Assembly (NCBI GenBank): GCA_021203205.1
Contig: JAJQBQ010000061.1
Coordinates: 35,386-99,385 of the forward strand
DNA length: 64,000 bases
Reading direction: 5' to 3'
Origin: Lachnospiraceae bacterium
Lineage (GTDB): Bacteria; Bacillota; Clostridia; Lachnospirales; Lachnospiraceae
How positions within the stretch are numbered: the first letter of the stretch is position 1; each line of letters begins with the position of its first letter. The notes beneath the pieces are model-generated. The model saw nothing but the letters and a program-made list of their open reading frames with translations. It was not told where the DNA came from and searched no databases. Shown piece after piece: positions 33,705 through 43,021 of the stretch. The position numbers and the translations under genes were made by a program.

Positions 33705-33880
33705 TTCAGAGAATATGAAAGAATCCACGCATCTTCGGATTTCTGTTCTGCAAGAAACTTCCATTGAGAGGGACTCGGAAAAATCGACAGTGTCATATGT
33801 TTGCTCACGAAAGATAAGAAACGATAGAATCAGGAGAAACGGAATTATTAAATTAATGGAAAGGATTTTGAAACAGAAGT

Positions 33881-36265
33881 ATGTCCATATCTTATAATAA
33901 CGAAACTCATATTTTCAACCTCTCCACCGCATCCACGACTTACCTCATTGGTCTTTCTCCGGAGGGCTATGTGGGGCATATTTATTACGGAGCGCGCCTG
34001 AACAGTGACAGCGCCTGCGGTTATGCGGACGCATACCATCTGCTCCGTACGGAGGAGCATCCTTTTACCCCGTCGGTCAATGCCAGGGAGAAGGTCACTT
34101 TCTTAAATGTGTTTCCGTCGGAGTACCCCACCGGCGGTATCGGAGATCACAGGGAGAGCTGCCTGAATATCCGCAGTGAGCGGGGAAATATGGCATGCGA
34201 GCTTACCTTTCAGGATTACAGAATCTATGACGGAAAACCGGGCATTCCCGGGCTTCCGGCCTCGTTCGGGAGCGAAGAGGATGTTCAGACGCTGGAGATC
34301 CTCTGCGAGGATGCGGTTTTAGGCGTGCGGGTGACGCTCGTCTATTCGACGTTTGAAAAAGAAGACATTATCACGCGAAGCGAGAGAGTCGAGAATATCA
34401 GTGGGGAGAATGCACAGTCTGCTGAGAATGAGAAAAAGGAAGTTTTACTATCTGCGGAAACAGAACAAAGTATAACACCCGGAAAAAGCTCCCGGAGCGG
34501 AAATGATCAGAACAAGATAAGTTCATATGATAGAACGCAGGAAGAAAATGAACAGGGAGACAGGGAAAGTCAGAAAAACGGTCAGATGCTCGTGCTGGAA
34601 AAAGTCTATTCCGCCTGCCTCGACATGGACAACGAGGACTTTGAGATGCTGACCCTCTGCGGCGCCTGGGGCAGGGAGCGGCAGATCCAGAGGCGGAAGA
34701 TCGGCTTCGGAAAGCAGCTGGTTTCCTCTATCCGGGGCGAGTCCAGCCACCAGGAGCACCCGTTTCTGGCGCTGGTCACGCCGGGAACCACACAGAAGCA
34801 GGGCGAGGTCTACGCCATGCATTTCGTCTATTCCGGTAACTTTATCGCTCAGGCGGAGGTGACGGAGTTTAACTACGTGCGCATGGTGATGGGCATCAAC
34901 GCGGAGGAGTTCGCCTGGCATCTGGCACCGGGCGAGTGTTTTTACGCGCCGGAGGCAGTGCTCACCTATTCGGCGGAGGGCCTGGGGAAGATGACCCGCT
35001 CCCTGCACGATTTTTACCGGCAGCACCTGATCCGCAGCCCGTACCGGAATAAACAGCGCCCGATCCTCTTAAACAACTGGGAGGCGACCTATTTTGACTT
35101 CAACACGGAAAAGCTGCTGGAAATTGCCCGGGAGGCGAAGAAGGCCGGGATTGAGATGCTGGTGATGGACGACGGCTGGTTTGGCAGGCGCAATTCGGAT
35201 AATTGCTCCCTGGGCGACTGGGTGGTGAACGAGGAGAAGCTCCCCGGCGGCCTGAAATATCTGGCGGAGGAAGTGAATAAAATCGGCCTGAAATTCGGCA
35301 TCTGGTTCGAGCCGGAAATGGTATCCCGGGATTCCGACCTGTACCGGGCGCACCCGGACTGGGCCATCTGCATCCCCGGGCGCACGGGGGCTATGTGCCG
35401 TGCGCAGTACGTGCTGGATATCTCGAACCCTGAAGTGCGGGATTATGTATATGAGTCGGTGGCAAAAATTTTAAGGAGCGCGCCCATCGCCTACGTGAAA
35501 TGGGACATGAACCGGACGCTCTCCGATCTGGGAAGCGCGTACCTGGCACCCGACCGGCAGCAGGAGCTGTTCCACCGCTATGTTCTGGGGGTATACGAAC
35601 TGCAGGAGCGGCTCATCACGGAGTTCCCGGATTTGCTGCTGGAAAACTGTTCCGCCGGCGGTGCCCGGTTTGACCCCGGCATGCTCTACTACAGCCCACA
35701 GATCTGGTGCTCGGACGACGCGGATGCCGTGGAGCGGCTGAAAATTCAGGAGGGGACGGCGCTCATCTACCCGCTTTCTACCATGGGTGCGCATGTCGCC
35801 GCCTGCCCGAACCATACGGTGGGCCGCGTGACACCTTTCGAGACCCGCGGCAACGTGGCGTTGATGGGTACCTTCGGCTATGAACTGGATGTCACGAAGC
35901 TGTCCGATGAGGAGAAAGCCATGATTCCGGGGCAGGTGGCGCTGTACCACAAGTACAACGACCTCGTCCGCGAGGGCGATTATTACCGCCTGGCCTCCTA
36001 TGCGGAGAACGGCTCTTACGACTGCGTGTTGGTGGCGGCGAAGGACAAGTCCGAGGCGCTGATGTTCTACACTCAGGCCCGGGCGGTGCCGAACCTCCAC
36101 AGCCGGAAAATCCGCCTGGATGGGCTGGACGGAAGCGCGGTTTATGTGCTGGAGGAAAGCGGAGAAGCGTATTCCGGCGATGTGCTGATGAAGGCCGGTT
36201 TCCTGGTGAAGGGGCTGTGGGGAGATGCGGCGTCGAAGCTGTATCATTTTATGGTGAGGAAATAA
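33881..36265 (+). CDS. GH36 alpha-galactosidase with low-complexity insertion
   Basis: 794-aa cytosolic GH36 enzyme (no signal peptide), releasing alpha-galactose from raffinose-family sugars or melibiose. The catalytic nucleophile is Asp542 in YVKWDMNR and the acid/base is in WCSDDADAVERL (Asp612/613). MDDGWFGRR and LENCSAGGARFDPGMLYYS are also family hallmarks. Residues about 172-238 form a hydrophilic Glu/Ser/Gln/Asn-rich stretch between two beta-strands of the N-terminal domain (SERVENISG...MLVLEKVYSA) that typical GH36 enzymes lack. The start at 33881 has only a distant AAGGA. A terminator follows. Confidence 0.9.
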   Translation: MSISYNNETHIFNLSTASTTYLIGLSPEGYVGHIYYGARLNSDSACGYADAYHLLRTEEHPFTPSVNAREKVTFLNVFPSEYPTGGIGDHRESCLNIRSERGNMACELTFQDYRIYDGKPGIPGLPASFGSEEDVQTLEILCEDAVLGVRVTLVYSTFEKEDIITRSERVENISGENAQSAENEKKEVLLSAETEQSITPGKSSRSGNDQNKISSYDRTQEENEQGDRESQKNGQMLVLEKVYSACLDMDNEDFEMLTLCGAWGRERQIQRRKIGFGKQLVSSIRGESSHQEHPFLALVTPGTTQKQGEVYAMHFVYSGNFIAQAEVTEFNYVRMVMGINAEEFAWHLAPGECFYAPEAVLTYSAEGLGKMTRSLHDFYRQHLIRSPYRNKQRPILLNNWEATYFDFNTEKLLEIAREAKKAGIEMLVMDDGWFGRRNSDNCSLGDWVVNEEKLPGGLKYLAEEVNKIGLKFGIWFEPEMVSRDSDLYRAHPDWAICIPGRTGAMCRAQYVLDISNPEVRDYVYESVAKILRSAPIAYVKWDMNRTLSDLGSAYLAPDRQQELFHRYVLGVYELQERLITEFPDLLLENCSAGGARFDPGMLYYSPQIWCSDDADAVERLKIQEGTALIYPLSTMGAHVAACPNHTVGRVTPFETRGNVALMGTFGYELDVTKLSDEEKAMIPGQVALYHKYNDLVREGDYYRLASYAENGSYDCVLVAAKDKSEALMFYTQARAVPNLHSRKIRLDGLDGSAVYVLEESGEAYSGDVLMKAGFLVKGLWGDAASKLYHFMVRK

Positions 36266-36270
36266 AAAAC

Positions 36271-36312
36271 AAGCCGCTTCTCATCTCCATTTTTGGGATG
36301 AGAAGCGGCTTT
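36271..36312 (+). terminator. Terminator of the alpha-galactosidase gene
   Basis: AAGCCGCTTCTCATC and GATGAGAAGCGGCTT form a 15-bp stem followed by a short T-rich run. It can also end the converging small gene at 36319. Confidence 0.85.
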
Positions 36313-36318
36313 CATTCA

Positions 36319-36471
36319 CTATTCGTTTTCTTCCTGCGCTGAATTTTTGTTCCCCGGCTTGTAATGCTCCTCACCGGTTTCAATCCATAACATAAAATCG
36401 TTAATCGCTTTTTCTGACCATCCGGCTGCCCGGAGGCCTGTAATCATTCTGGCAATTTCTGTCATATTCAT
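36319..36471 (-). CDS. Small conserved-looking 50-aa protein
   Basis: 50-aa protein starting MNMTEIARMITGLRAAGWSE and ending in a Lys/Asn/Glu-rich tail. AAGGAGG stands 8 nt before the ATG, and a near-consensus promoter lies 60 bp further upstream, so expression is likely despite its size. The amphipathic helix (GLRAAGWSEKAINDFMLWIE) suggests a small helical regulator or binding protein. I recall similar short hypothetical proteins in Lachnospiraceae but know no function. Confidence 0.75.
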   Translation of the reverse strand: MNMTEIARMITGLRAAGWSEKAINDFMLWIETGEEHYKPGNKNSAQEENE

Positions 36472-36533
36472 ATTACTTACCTCCTTAAATGGTTTTCATT
36501 TCTGTTGTGTACGTTTTCGTTTGTTACAGAGTC

Positions 36534-36563
36534 ATTATAACACATTTTGATATTGCGTGTCAA
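36534..36563 (-). promoter_or_regulatory. Strong sigma-A promoter of the 50-aa gene
   Basis: On the minus strand TTGACA, 18 bases and TATAAT, one base from the ideal 17-bp spacing. It is one of the best promoters in the window. Confidence 0.75.
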
Positions 36564-36580
36564 CGTGAACCATAGGCGAG

Positions 36581-37120
36581 TTAGCGCCCCGACATCCCAA
36601 ACACCACCGACAGGATGTCCAGTACCGCCTCCACGATCAGGAACGCGGCCAGCACCTGCCACATGATCGCCTGGGTACTGAAGGGGTTGAAGATGAAGAC
36701 CAGGCCGATGAGAACGGAGAGAATCGCGCTGGCTGCGGTGGCACCCCAGCGGGGAGCTTTCACACGTGCAAGGTCAATGGTCCACTGCACCTTCATCAGC
36801 CCGGAGACCAGCAGCACGATGCCGATGACCACCACCAGAATGGAGAGCGTGTGCATAAACCAGCCGGAGCGCAGCAGGCAGAACAGGCCAAGCAAAGCGA
36901 GGATCAGTCCCCAGAAAAGCCGGGTTCCGCGCATAGCGAACTCCGGTGCCTCACGAAAATGTTCGATGATCTGCCAGATGCCTGCGACCAGCAGGACGAT
37001 ACCCAGCACTTTAACGATGCCCGAAATAAAACCGTACGGGTTGACCCAGAGCAGGATGCCGATGACCAGTTCGACGATACTTGCGAAAAAGCTGTTGGAA
37101 CGTTCTTTAAAATAAATCAT
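36581..37120 (-). CDS. DUF308 / HdeD-like membrane protein
   Basis: 179-aa membrane protein with six hydrophobic segments in three internally similar pairs (e.g. LVIGILLWVNPYGFISGIV and LIGLVFIFNPFSTQA), the DUF308/HdeD pattern. The start at 37120 has AAAGGAG 6 nt upstream; the SD lies just past the rhomboid gene's end, so the two genes form one unit. HdeD is linked to acid stress in enterobacteria; the role in Firmicutes is unknown. Confidence 0.85.
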   Translation of the reverse strand: MIYFKERSNSFFASIVELVIGILLWVNPYGFISGIVKVLGIVLLVAGIWQIIEHFREAPEFAMRGTRLFWGLILALLGLFCLLRSGWFMHTLSILVVVIGIVLLVSGLMKVQWTIDLARVKAPRWGATAASAILSVLIGLVFIFNPFSTQAIMWQVLAAFLIVEAVLDILSVVFGMSGR

Positions 37121-37149
37121 AGTGACTCCTTTCAATTCTGTTTTTCTGA

Positions 37150-37794
37150 TTAGTTTCTTCTTTTTTTGACGGATATCCGCATGCATAAAACGTAGATCCC
37201 CGCGATCAGAAACCCTGCGATCAGCCCGCCCGCGTGGGCGATCACGTCCACATTTCCTTCACTGACGCTGCCGTATACCACCAGCACCACGAGGATCAGG
37301 ATCCGCACCGCCAGATTTTGTCTGGTGCGTGGATTTCGACTGCTGACGGCAAGCATGACGCAGAGCGCACCCATCAGCCCGTAGATGGCACCCGAGGCCC
37401 CGGCGCAGACGGTGTACTGGTTCGTTGCCATATAGTAGCAGACGGAGCAGATGTTTCCGGCAAAGCCTGTCACAAGGAAGGTTACGCCAGTGAGCGTGTG
37501 TCCGATCAGCATCTCCAGCTGGCAGCCGAGGATCAGCAGCATGGCGACATTATTCACCAGGTGCGTCACGCCGAAATGCAGGAACATGGCGGTGAAGAGC
37601 CGCCAGTATTCGCCTTCCTGCACCTTGACCCAGTAAAGAGCACCGTGGGCCAGCATGAAGCCCGTGTCCTCCGTACTCCCGATTTGTTCCAGAACAAAGG
37701 TGATCAGAACCAGAATGACGGCCAGCGCGATGGAGACGAAGGGCTTCTCCATGAGGGAGGATTGATTATAAGATTTATTTTGTGACCAGGGCAT
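37150..37794 (-). CDS. Rhomboid-family intramembrane serine protease
   Basis: 214-aa rhomboid with six transmembrane segments. The catalytic Ser is in AGASGAIYGLMGAL and the catalytic His in VIAHAGGLIAGFL, with HLVNNVAML in TM2 also conserved. It cleaves transmembrane substrates within the membrane; substrates are unknown. It lies 6 nt downstream of the murD-type gene and upstream of DUF308 on the same strand, suggesting a three-gene operon with an envelope theme. Confidence 0.9.
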   Translation of the reverse strand: MPWSQNKSYNQSSLMEKPFVSIALAVILVLITFVLEQIGSTEDTGFMLAHGALYWVKVQEGEYWRLFTAMFLHFGVTHLVNNVAMLLILGCQLEMLIGHTLTGVTFLVTGFAGNICSVCYYMATNQYTVCAGASGAIYGLMGALCVMLAVSSRNPRTRQNLAVRILILVVLVVYGSVSEGNVDVIAHAGGLIAGFLIAGIYVLCMRISVKKRRN

Positions 37795-37800
37795 GAAAAA

Positions 37801-39153
37801 TCATCTCCTTACCAGTTCTGCAAATTTATCCCCGCGTTCCTCAAAGTTTTTAAAAATGCCATAGCTGGCGGCTGCGGGGGAGAGGATGCAGCTGTGCCCG
37901 GGGCGTGTCTGTTTTTTCGCCAGCGCCACTGCGTCTTCCAGATGCTCCACCAGATGGAGACGTTCGGGGTGAGGAAAGAAAGATAAATCCATAATCTCCC
38001 GATAAATCCTCCGTCCGGTGGCCTCCATCAGAATAATGCTGCGTACTGTAGAAATTTTTAAGTACTCGATCAGCGCTCCGTAGTCGATGCCCCGATCCAT
38101 GCCGCCGATCAGGATGGTATCCGCGTCCGGCAGCGTGTGCAGCGCCTCGATGGCCGTCTGGTCGATGGTGGAGATGGAGTCGTCGTAGTACTTCACGCCA
38201 TCCTTCACGGCGATGAGCTTCAGGCGGTGCGGAAGCGTCTCGTAGGTCTTAAGACCGCTGGTAAACTCTTCCGGCGACAGGCCAAGTATGCGACAGATGC
38301 CGTAGTCGATGGCGATGTCGAAATAATTGTGGTGGCCCAGCAGGCTGATTTCATCCGTTGGAATTTTGTAGGTTTCCCCCTTTACCCGAACTTCGCTGCC
38401 ATACACGGAAATGTCCGCGTCCTTTTCCAGCCCGACAGTCACGATCCGGCTCTTTGCCGCGCCCGGCTCCGGCAGAAAATCTACATTACAAAACAGCACG
38501 TCCTCCGGAAGCTGGTTCCGGTAAATCTGCTGCTTTGCGGCGGTGTACTTTTCCATCGTGCCGTAGTGGTCCAGGTGCTCCTCGTAAATGTTGATCAGCA
38601 CGCCGATGGCGGAGGAAACCGTCATGTATTCCAGCTGGTGACAGGAAAGCTCCACGACGATCGTCATGTCCGGCGTGATCTCCTCGCAGTGATCAAACAC
38701 CGGGATGCCGATGTTGCCGGCCAGCATGCACGGCCTTCCGGCACTCTGCAGAATATGGTGCAGCAGCGCAGCCGTGGTGCTTTTGCCCTTCGTGCCGGTG
38801 ATGCCGACGATCTGGTCGTGATACCTCGCGAAGAAAAGCTCTGTCTGGGAGACGATGCGGCAAGTGTATTCGGAAATATCCCGTTTCAGGACGATGCCGG
38901 GGCTCTTGAAGACGATGTCATAGGCATCCATGGCATCCTGGTAGTCCGGGCCGGTGTGGAGGGCGATGTATTCCACTGGGAAAACGCCGGCCGCCCGCAC
39001 ATCCTCCGGCGTCAGCGCCGCCTGATCCGCGATGCCGATCTTCGCATACCCGCCTGCCTTTAAAATCATCCGCAGGGAGGATTTTCCCTCCCTGCCGAAG
39101 CCCAGCAGAAGCACGCTTTTATCTTTTATCTGGTTTCTTAGAAAATCAATCAT
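37801..39153 (-). CDS. murD: MurD-family UDP-MurNAc-L-Ala:glutamate ligase (probably MurD2 type)
   Basis: 450-aa Mur ligase. An N-terminal Rossmann domain (VLLLGFGREGKSS), the ATP loop GITGTKGKSTTAALL, the central YEEHLDHYG and the C-terminal DDSISTIDQTA segment are typical of MurD. It adds glutamate to UDP-MurNAc-L-Ala. A MurL-type epimerase gene lies 249 nt upstream on the same strand. In Xanthomonas the pair MurD2/MurL adds L-Glu and then epimerises it, bypassing MurI/MurD. Whether this enzyme prefers L- or D-Glu cannot be read here; the neighbour favours L-Glu. Confidence 0.85.
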   Translation of the reverse strand: MIDFLRNQIKDKSVLLLGFGREGKSSLRMILKAGGYAKIGIADQAALTPEDVRAAGVFPVEYIALHTGPDYQDAMDAYDIVFKSPGIVLKRDISEYTCRIVSQTELFFARYHDQIVGITGTKGKSTTAALLHHILQSAGRPCMLAGNIGIPVFDHCEEITPDMTIVVELSCHQLEYMTVSSAIGVLINIYEEHLDHYGTMEKYTAAKQQIYRNQLPEDVLFCNVDFLPEPGAAKSRIVTVGLEKDADISVYGSEVRVKGETYKIPTDEISLLGHHNYFDIAIDYGICRILGLSPEEFTSGLKTYETLPHRLKLIAVKDGVKYYDDSISTIDQTAIEALHTLPDADTILIGGMDRGIDYGALIEYLKISTVRSIILMEATGRRIYREIMDLSFFPHPERLHLVEHLEDAVALAKKQTRPGHSCILSPAAASYGIFKNFEERGDKFAELVRR

Positions 39154-39402
39154 AACGCTGTTACAGCTGTTCCTCCCTTATTGCTGACACGATCTCGGTT
39201 TATCTGAATCGATTGTGTCAAAAATCATACATGTTAACCCTATTCCGCTTCATGGAAATGGATTCCTGCGCAGCTACAGCATATATTTTGCCCCGGTGCT
39301 TTTTCATTGTTTTGTCGTTGAAATAAAAATCTTTCATCCGAGGCGGCTTCCCATGGCATGTGAACTGCTAATAGTTTAAAGCCGATGTAGGTCAAAAACG
39401 AT

Positions 39403-40938
39403 TTATCCCACGCAGTTTTCCTTCACAATATCAATCAGATCCGCCGGGACCAGATTCGTCTCATTAAAATATGAGGAGAAGAGGTCGCCGCGACGAACAT
39501 ATTCCGGATACAGATTCGTCTTTTTATATTCCGCCAGCAGGACCGGCAGCGTCTCGCCTGCCTGTTCCATCTTTTCGATCGTCAGAACCAGGGCGGTGTT
39601 CGCCTCATCGCGGCTGCCCACGCACTCGAAGGGCTTGACATCCACACGCCCGACCAGCTGCCACAGCGTCGTCTGCATGGCGCGGTCGTCCAGCATGTAG
39701 GTGCCGAAAATTTCTGTGATCTCTGCGCGGCTTAAGAACGGCGAGAGGATGCAGGTGACGAACAGGCACTTCGGACAGTGGCCGCACCAGACATCGTCCT
39801 TGCTTCCCACATTGCAGGAGCGGAACACCGGGTGGTACTGCGTGCATTTCGAAAAATACTTGCCGATCTGGAACTCGGAGAGCGGCCGCAGCAGGCTGAA
39901 ATAGTAGGTGTTGCTGCGGACGTATTTTGCTTCGTAGGTGTGGAAGTCGGCCTCATACTCGAAACTCTTCGAATACTGGTGGTTCACCGTGCTGCCCGGC
40001 ACCGTGCTCTCGTTTGCGCTGGACTCGTTGGAGAGGGCAATGTAGGAATAGCCGTGCATGTAGGCCGCGAGGGTTGCGGAGAAGGACACGATAGACGAGT
40101 AGGGCGTGTGGCCGTTCAGGCAGCCGTTGCGGTTGCACTCCAGCATGAACGGATCCAGTGTGCGCTTCGGCGTGATGACCTGATCCGCCGAAAAGCCTGC
40201 GGTTTTCACGGTACCCACGGTCGCGCCGCGAGGGTTAATGATATAGCAGCCAAGCATTCGCCCGGTCTTCTTTAAGAGTTCAATGGTCACGGCGGAATCC
40301 TTGCCGCCGCCCACCGGGATCAGGATACGGGTGTTGCCCGTAAGAGGGGACTCCGGAAACATCGCCGGATTTTGCTTTGTGACTGTGATGGAGCCGGTAA
40401 GAGCCGAACCTGTAACTGAAGAGTTTTCGGAAACAGGGGCCGATGCAGGCATGGCACAGGAATTCAATTCGGAAAAAGTTGCGGAATCGTCGGAAGAGAC
40501 GTTTTTTTCTGCCTTTTTGCGGATTGGTGTACACGAAATCGTCATGAAATCGTCAAAAAAATGCTCATCCGTCAGGTCGATCCCGTTTGTGTAGAAAAAT
40601 TCCCCCAGCCCGTGGTAGTAAAGCTTCTTCCACCAGGCCCTTTGCTCGGAATTTAAGCTCCCGGCCTCCACGATCACCTGCGGCGGGCAGACGGTCTTCC
40701 AGTAGCTCACCAGCTCGACCATGCCCAGGGAGAAGACGATGTTATGCACCGTGCCGTTCTCCCGGTAGACGCGGGTATCGCCCGGCTGTTTCGGAAACGT
40801 CCAGGTGGGCGCAAACGAGCCCAGTCCCGGCACTTCAAAGTGGTAGACGATGCCAAGCTCCTCCGGGGTCTCGTTGATTTCATATCCTTTATATAGGAAG
40901 GTTTTATATTTCTCGCGGAAATCTTCAAATTTACTCAT
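39403..40938 (-). CDS. murL: MurL-like UDP-MurNAc-L-Ala-L-Glu epimerase
   Basis: 511-aa protein with the PP-loop-like nucleotide motif PVGGGKDSAVTIELLK, an FxALSNESSANEST-type segment (YIALSNESSANEST), and CGHCPKCLF near the C-terminus, all as in MurL. The N-terminal half matches the family (YHFEVPGLGSFAPTW). MurL uses ATP and epimerises the terminal L-Glu of UDP-MurNAc-L-Ala-L-Glu to D-Glu. Residues about 145-200 are a Ser/Thr/Ala-rich insertion just before the P-loop. Start 40938 is preferred; 40947 is also possible. Confidence 0.8.
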   Translation of the reverse strand: MSKFEDFREKYKTFLYKGYEINETPEELGIVYHFEVPGLGSFAPTWTFPKQPGDTRVYRENGTVHNIVFSLGMVELVSYWKTVCPPQVIVEAGSLNSEQRAWWKKLYYHGLGEFFYTNGIDLTDEHFFDDFMTISCTPIRKKAEKNVSSDDSATFSELNSCAMPASAPVSENSSVTGSALTGSITVTKQNPAMFPESPLTGNTRILIPVGGGKDSAVTIELLKKTGRMLGCYIINPRGATVGTVKTAGFSADQVITPKRTLDPFMLECNRNGCLNGHTPYSSIVSFSATLAAYMHGYSYIALSNESSANESTVPGSTVNHQYSKSFEYEADFHTYEAKYVRSNTYYFSLLRPLSEFQIGKYFSKCTQYHPVFRSCNVGSKDDVWCGHCPKCLFVTCILSPFLSRAEITEIFGTYMLDDRAMQTTLWQLVGRVDVKPFECVGSRDEANTALVLTIEKMEQAGETLPVLLAEYKKTNLYPEYVRRGDLFSSYFNETNLVPADLIDIVKENCVG

Positions 40939-41222
40939 GTTTTCCATCCCTATTCAGAAACTATCTCAAAATAATCTGTATAAACATCCAAATCTCCAGA
41001 AAACTCACGGGGAATTCGGACAATTTATGTTTGGCATGACAGGAAGTATCATACTTCGTTACAAAAACACGACTCAGGCGTCAAAAGCGGTTCGCGGATT
41101 GTTTCGCGCTTTAGAAGTTGCTGCGAAGCACTAACATCAGTTCCGACGATTCTGCCAGAGAAATTTCTTAGCTAGCCGAGCGTTCGCTTAAGAAGAACCC
41201 CTCAAGGACTGCTCCTGGGAAA

Positions 41223-42500
41223 CTACCGCTCGTCTCTCACCGCCGCCAGCGCCGCGTCGATAACCTTATCCATATCATAATATTTATACTGCCCCAGCCG
41301 TCCGCCGAAAATCACATCAGGCTCGGCTTCCGCCAATGCGTGGTACTGCTCATACAGTGCGTTGTTGTTCGCGTCATTCAGCGGATAATACGGTTCCATG
41401 CCTGGCTTCCACTCCACGGAATATTCGCGCGAGATGACAGTCTTCTCCTGTTTGCCAAACTCAAAGTGTTTGTGCTCGATGATGCGCGTCCACGGTACCT
41501 CGTGGCTGGTGTAATTCACCACGGCGTTGCCCTGATAATTTTCTTCGTCCAGCACCTCCGTTTCGAAACGGACAGTGCGGTATTCCAGATGGCCCAGGCG
41601 GTAGCCGAAGTATTCGTCGATGGGGCCGGTGAAGACCAGCTTTTTAGCGAGCTTGTGGAAATCATAGCATACTCCTGAAGAACTCATAGTATCGGAAGCA
41701 CATGTGTCCGCAGATGAAGTATTTACGGAGTCGGAAACACACGTGTCTACAGATGCGGTATTTATGGAATCAGCAGCACATTTGCAACAGGAAGAATCAT
41801 TTGCAGAGGCAACATCTGAGGAAGTATCAGCGGAAGCCGTCCCGCACAATTCGAAGAAATCCACCCCCGTGCGGACCTCGATCCCCGACATGTCGAGCAT
41901 CTTCTCCACCAGCGCGGTGTAGCCGCCCATGGGGATTCCCTGGTAGCGGTCGTTGAAATAATTATTGTCATACGTAAAGCGCAGCGGCAGACGGCGGATG
42001 ATAAAGGCCGGAAGCTCCCTGCAGTCGCGGCCCCACTGCTTCTCCGTATAATCCTTGACCAGCTTCTCGTACACGTCGCGCCCCACGAGAGAGAGCGCCT
42101 GCTCTTCCAGATTCTGCGGCTCACCGATGTTCAGATCCGCGATTTGTTCCGCGATGATCTTCTTCGCCTCCGCAGGCTTTTTAATGCCCCACATTTTACT
42201 GAAGGTGTTCATATTAAAAGGAAGGTTGTAAAGCTCATCCCCGTAAACGGCCACCGGCGAGTTGATATAATTGTTAAACTCCGCGAACCGGTTCACGTAG
42301 TCCCAGATCTCTTTCTTCGAAGTGTGGAAAATATGCGCGCCGTAACGGTGGACGTTGATGCCCTCCACATTCTCCGTGTAAATATTGCCTGCGATATGGT
42401 CGCGCTTGTCGATCACGAGGCAGGTCTTTCCGGCTGCTGCCATCTCATGCGCGAAAACCGCGCCGTACAGTCCGGCGCCGACGATCAGATAATCATACAT
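41223..42500 (-). CDS. glf: UDP-galactopyranose mutase with Cys/Ser/Thr-rich insertion
   Basis: 425-aa flavoenzyme converting UDP-galactopyranose to UDP-galactofuranose. FAD-binding YLIVGAGLYGAVFAHEMA is at the N-terminus. HRYGAHIFHTS, YNLPFNMNTFSKMWG, YTEKQWGRD and the C-terminal PYYPLNDANNNALY are conserved. Between FFEL and YDFHKLAKKLVFTGPIDEYF there is an extra stretch of about 55 residues with repeated DTC.SDS.NTSS units and seven Cys, absent from typical Glf. GGAGG lies 8 nt before the ATG. It implies galactofuranose in a surface glycan. Confidence 0.9.
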   Translation of the reverse strand: MYDYLIVGAGLYGAVFAHEMAAAGKTCLVIDKRDHIAGNIYTENVEGINVHRYGAHIFHTSKKEIWDYVNRFAEFNNYINSPVAVYGDELYNLPFNMNTFSKMWGIKKPAEAKKIIAEQIADLNIGEPQNLEEQALSLVGRDVYEKLVKDYTEKQWGRDCRELPAFIIRRLPLRFTYDNNYFNDRYQGIPMGGYTALVEKMLDMSGIEVRTGVDFFELCGTASADTSSDVASANDSSCCKCAADSINTASVDTCVSDSVNTSSADTCASDTMSSSGVCYDFHKLAKKLVFTGPIDEYFGYRLGHLEYRTVRFETEVLDEENYQGNAVVNYTSHEVPWTRIIEHKHFEFGKQEKTVISREYSVEWKPGMEPYYPLNDANNNALYEQYHALAEAEPDVIFGGRLGQYKYYDMDKVIDAALAAVRDER

Positions 42501-42667
42501 GTAAAAATCCTCCAGCTATCATAAGATTCAAGCGACAATAGATGATACACGGTTTGTTTCGGAGTCAACGCGAAACGTTCACTTCAGACCTTCTTGTCCC
42601 TTGGGTTATCACATGGATGCTATTTTATGTGATTTTCCCGGTTTTGTAAACCCATAGAGAGGAAAGT

Positions 42668-42895
42668 TTGGGAAAAAGTTGTTCTGATTCTGCAGCAGCC
42701 ATTCAAAATTGGATGAGGAGCAGAGAAGTGATAGAATTTCCCGGTTTGTGGGAAAGACTGCATAATCCGGATACTAACACCCTCGAATTCGAGGGTGTTA
42801 GAAAACAAGCTGGAGCTAATGCTTTTACAATGTCGCCACGGAAATGGATAGAGGCAAATGAGCACACGGTTCTGGCTGATGTGTATATGCCATGA
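42668..42895 (+). pseudogene. Truncated KilA-N domain fragment
   Basis: A 75-codon frame reading AAAIQNWMRSREVIEFPGLW, then NPDTNTLEFEGVRKQAGANA and SPRKWIEA. This matches the N-terminal half of phage-type KilA-N proteins; the second half of the domain is replaced by unrelated codons. The start would be a TTG with no SD. Most likely a prophage relic. Confidence 0.65.
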
Positions 42896-43021
42896 AAACA
42901 GCGCTCCGGAATATTCGCAAACACGACAAAATCTACTGCAGATTGTCGCAGATTCCTATAAAATCAAAACCGATTATTTCGTATAATAGCAGCATCAAAA
43001 CTGAATTTGGGGGTGTTGTAC

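Noticed and set aside
38137..39063. 308-codon plus-strand frame across murD
   Set aside because: Antisense shadow of a gene with unambiguous Mur ligase motifs.
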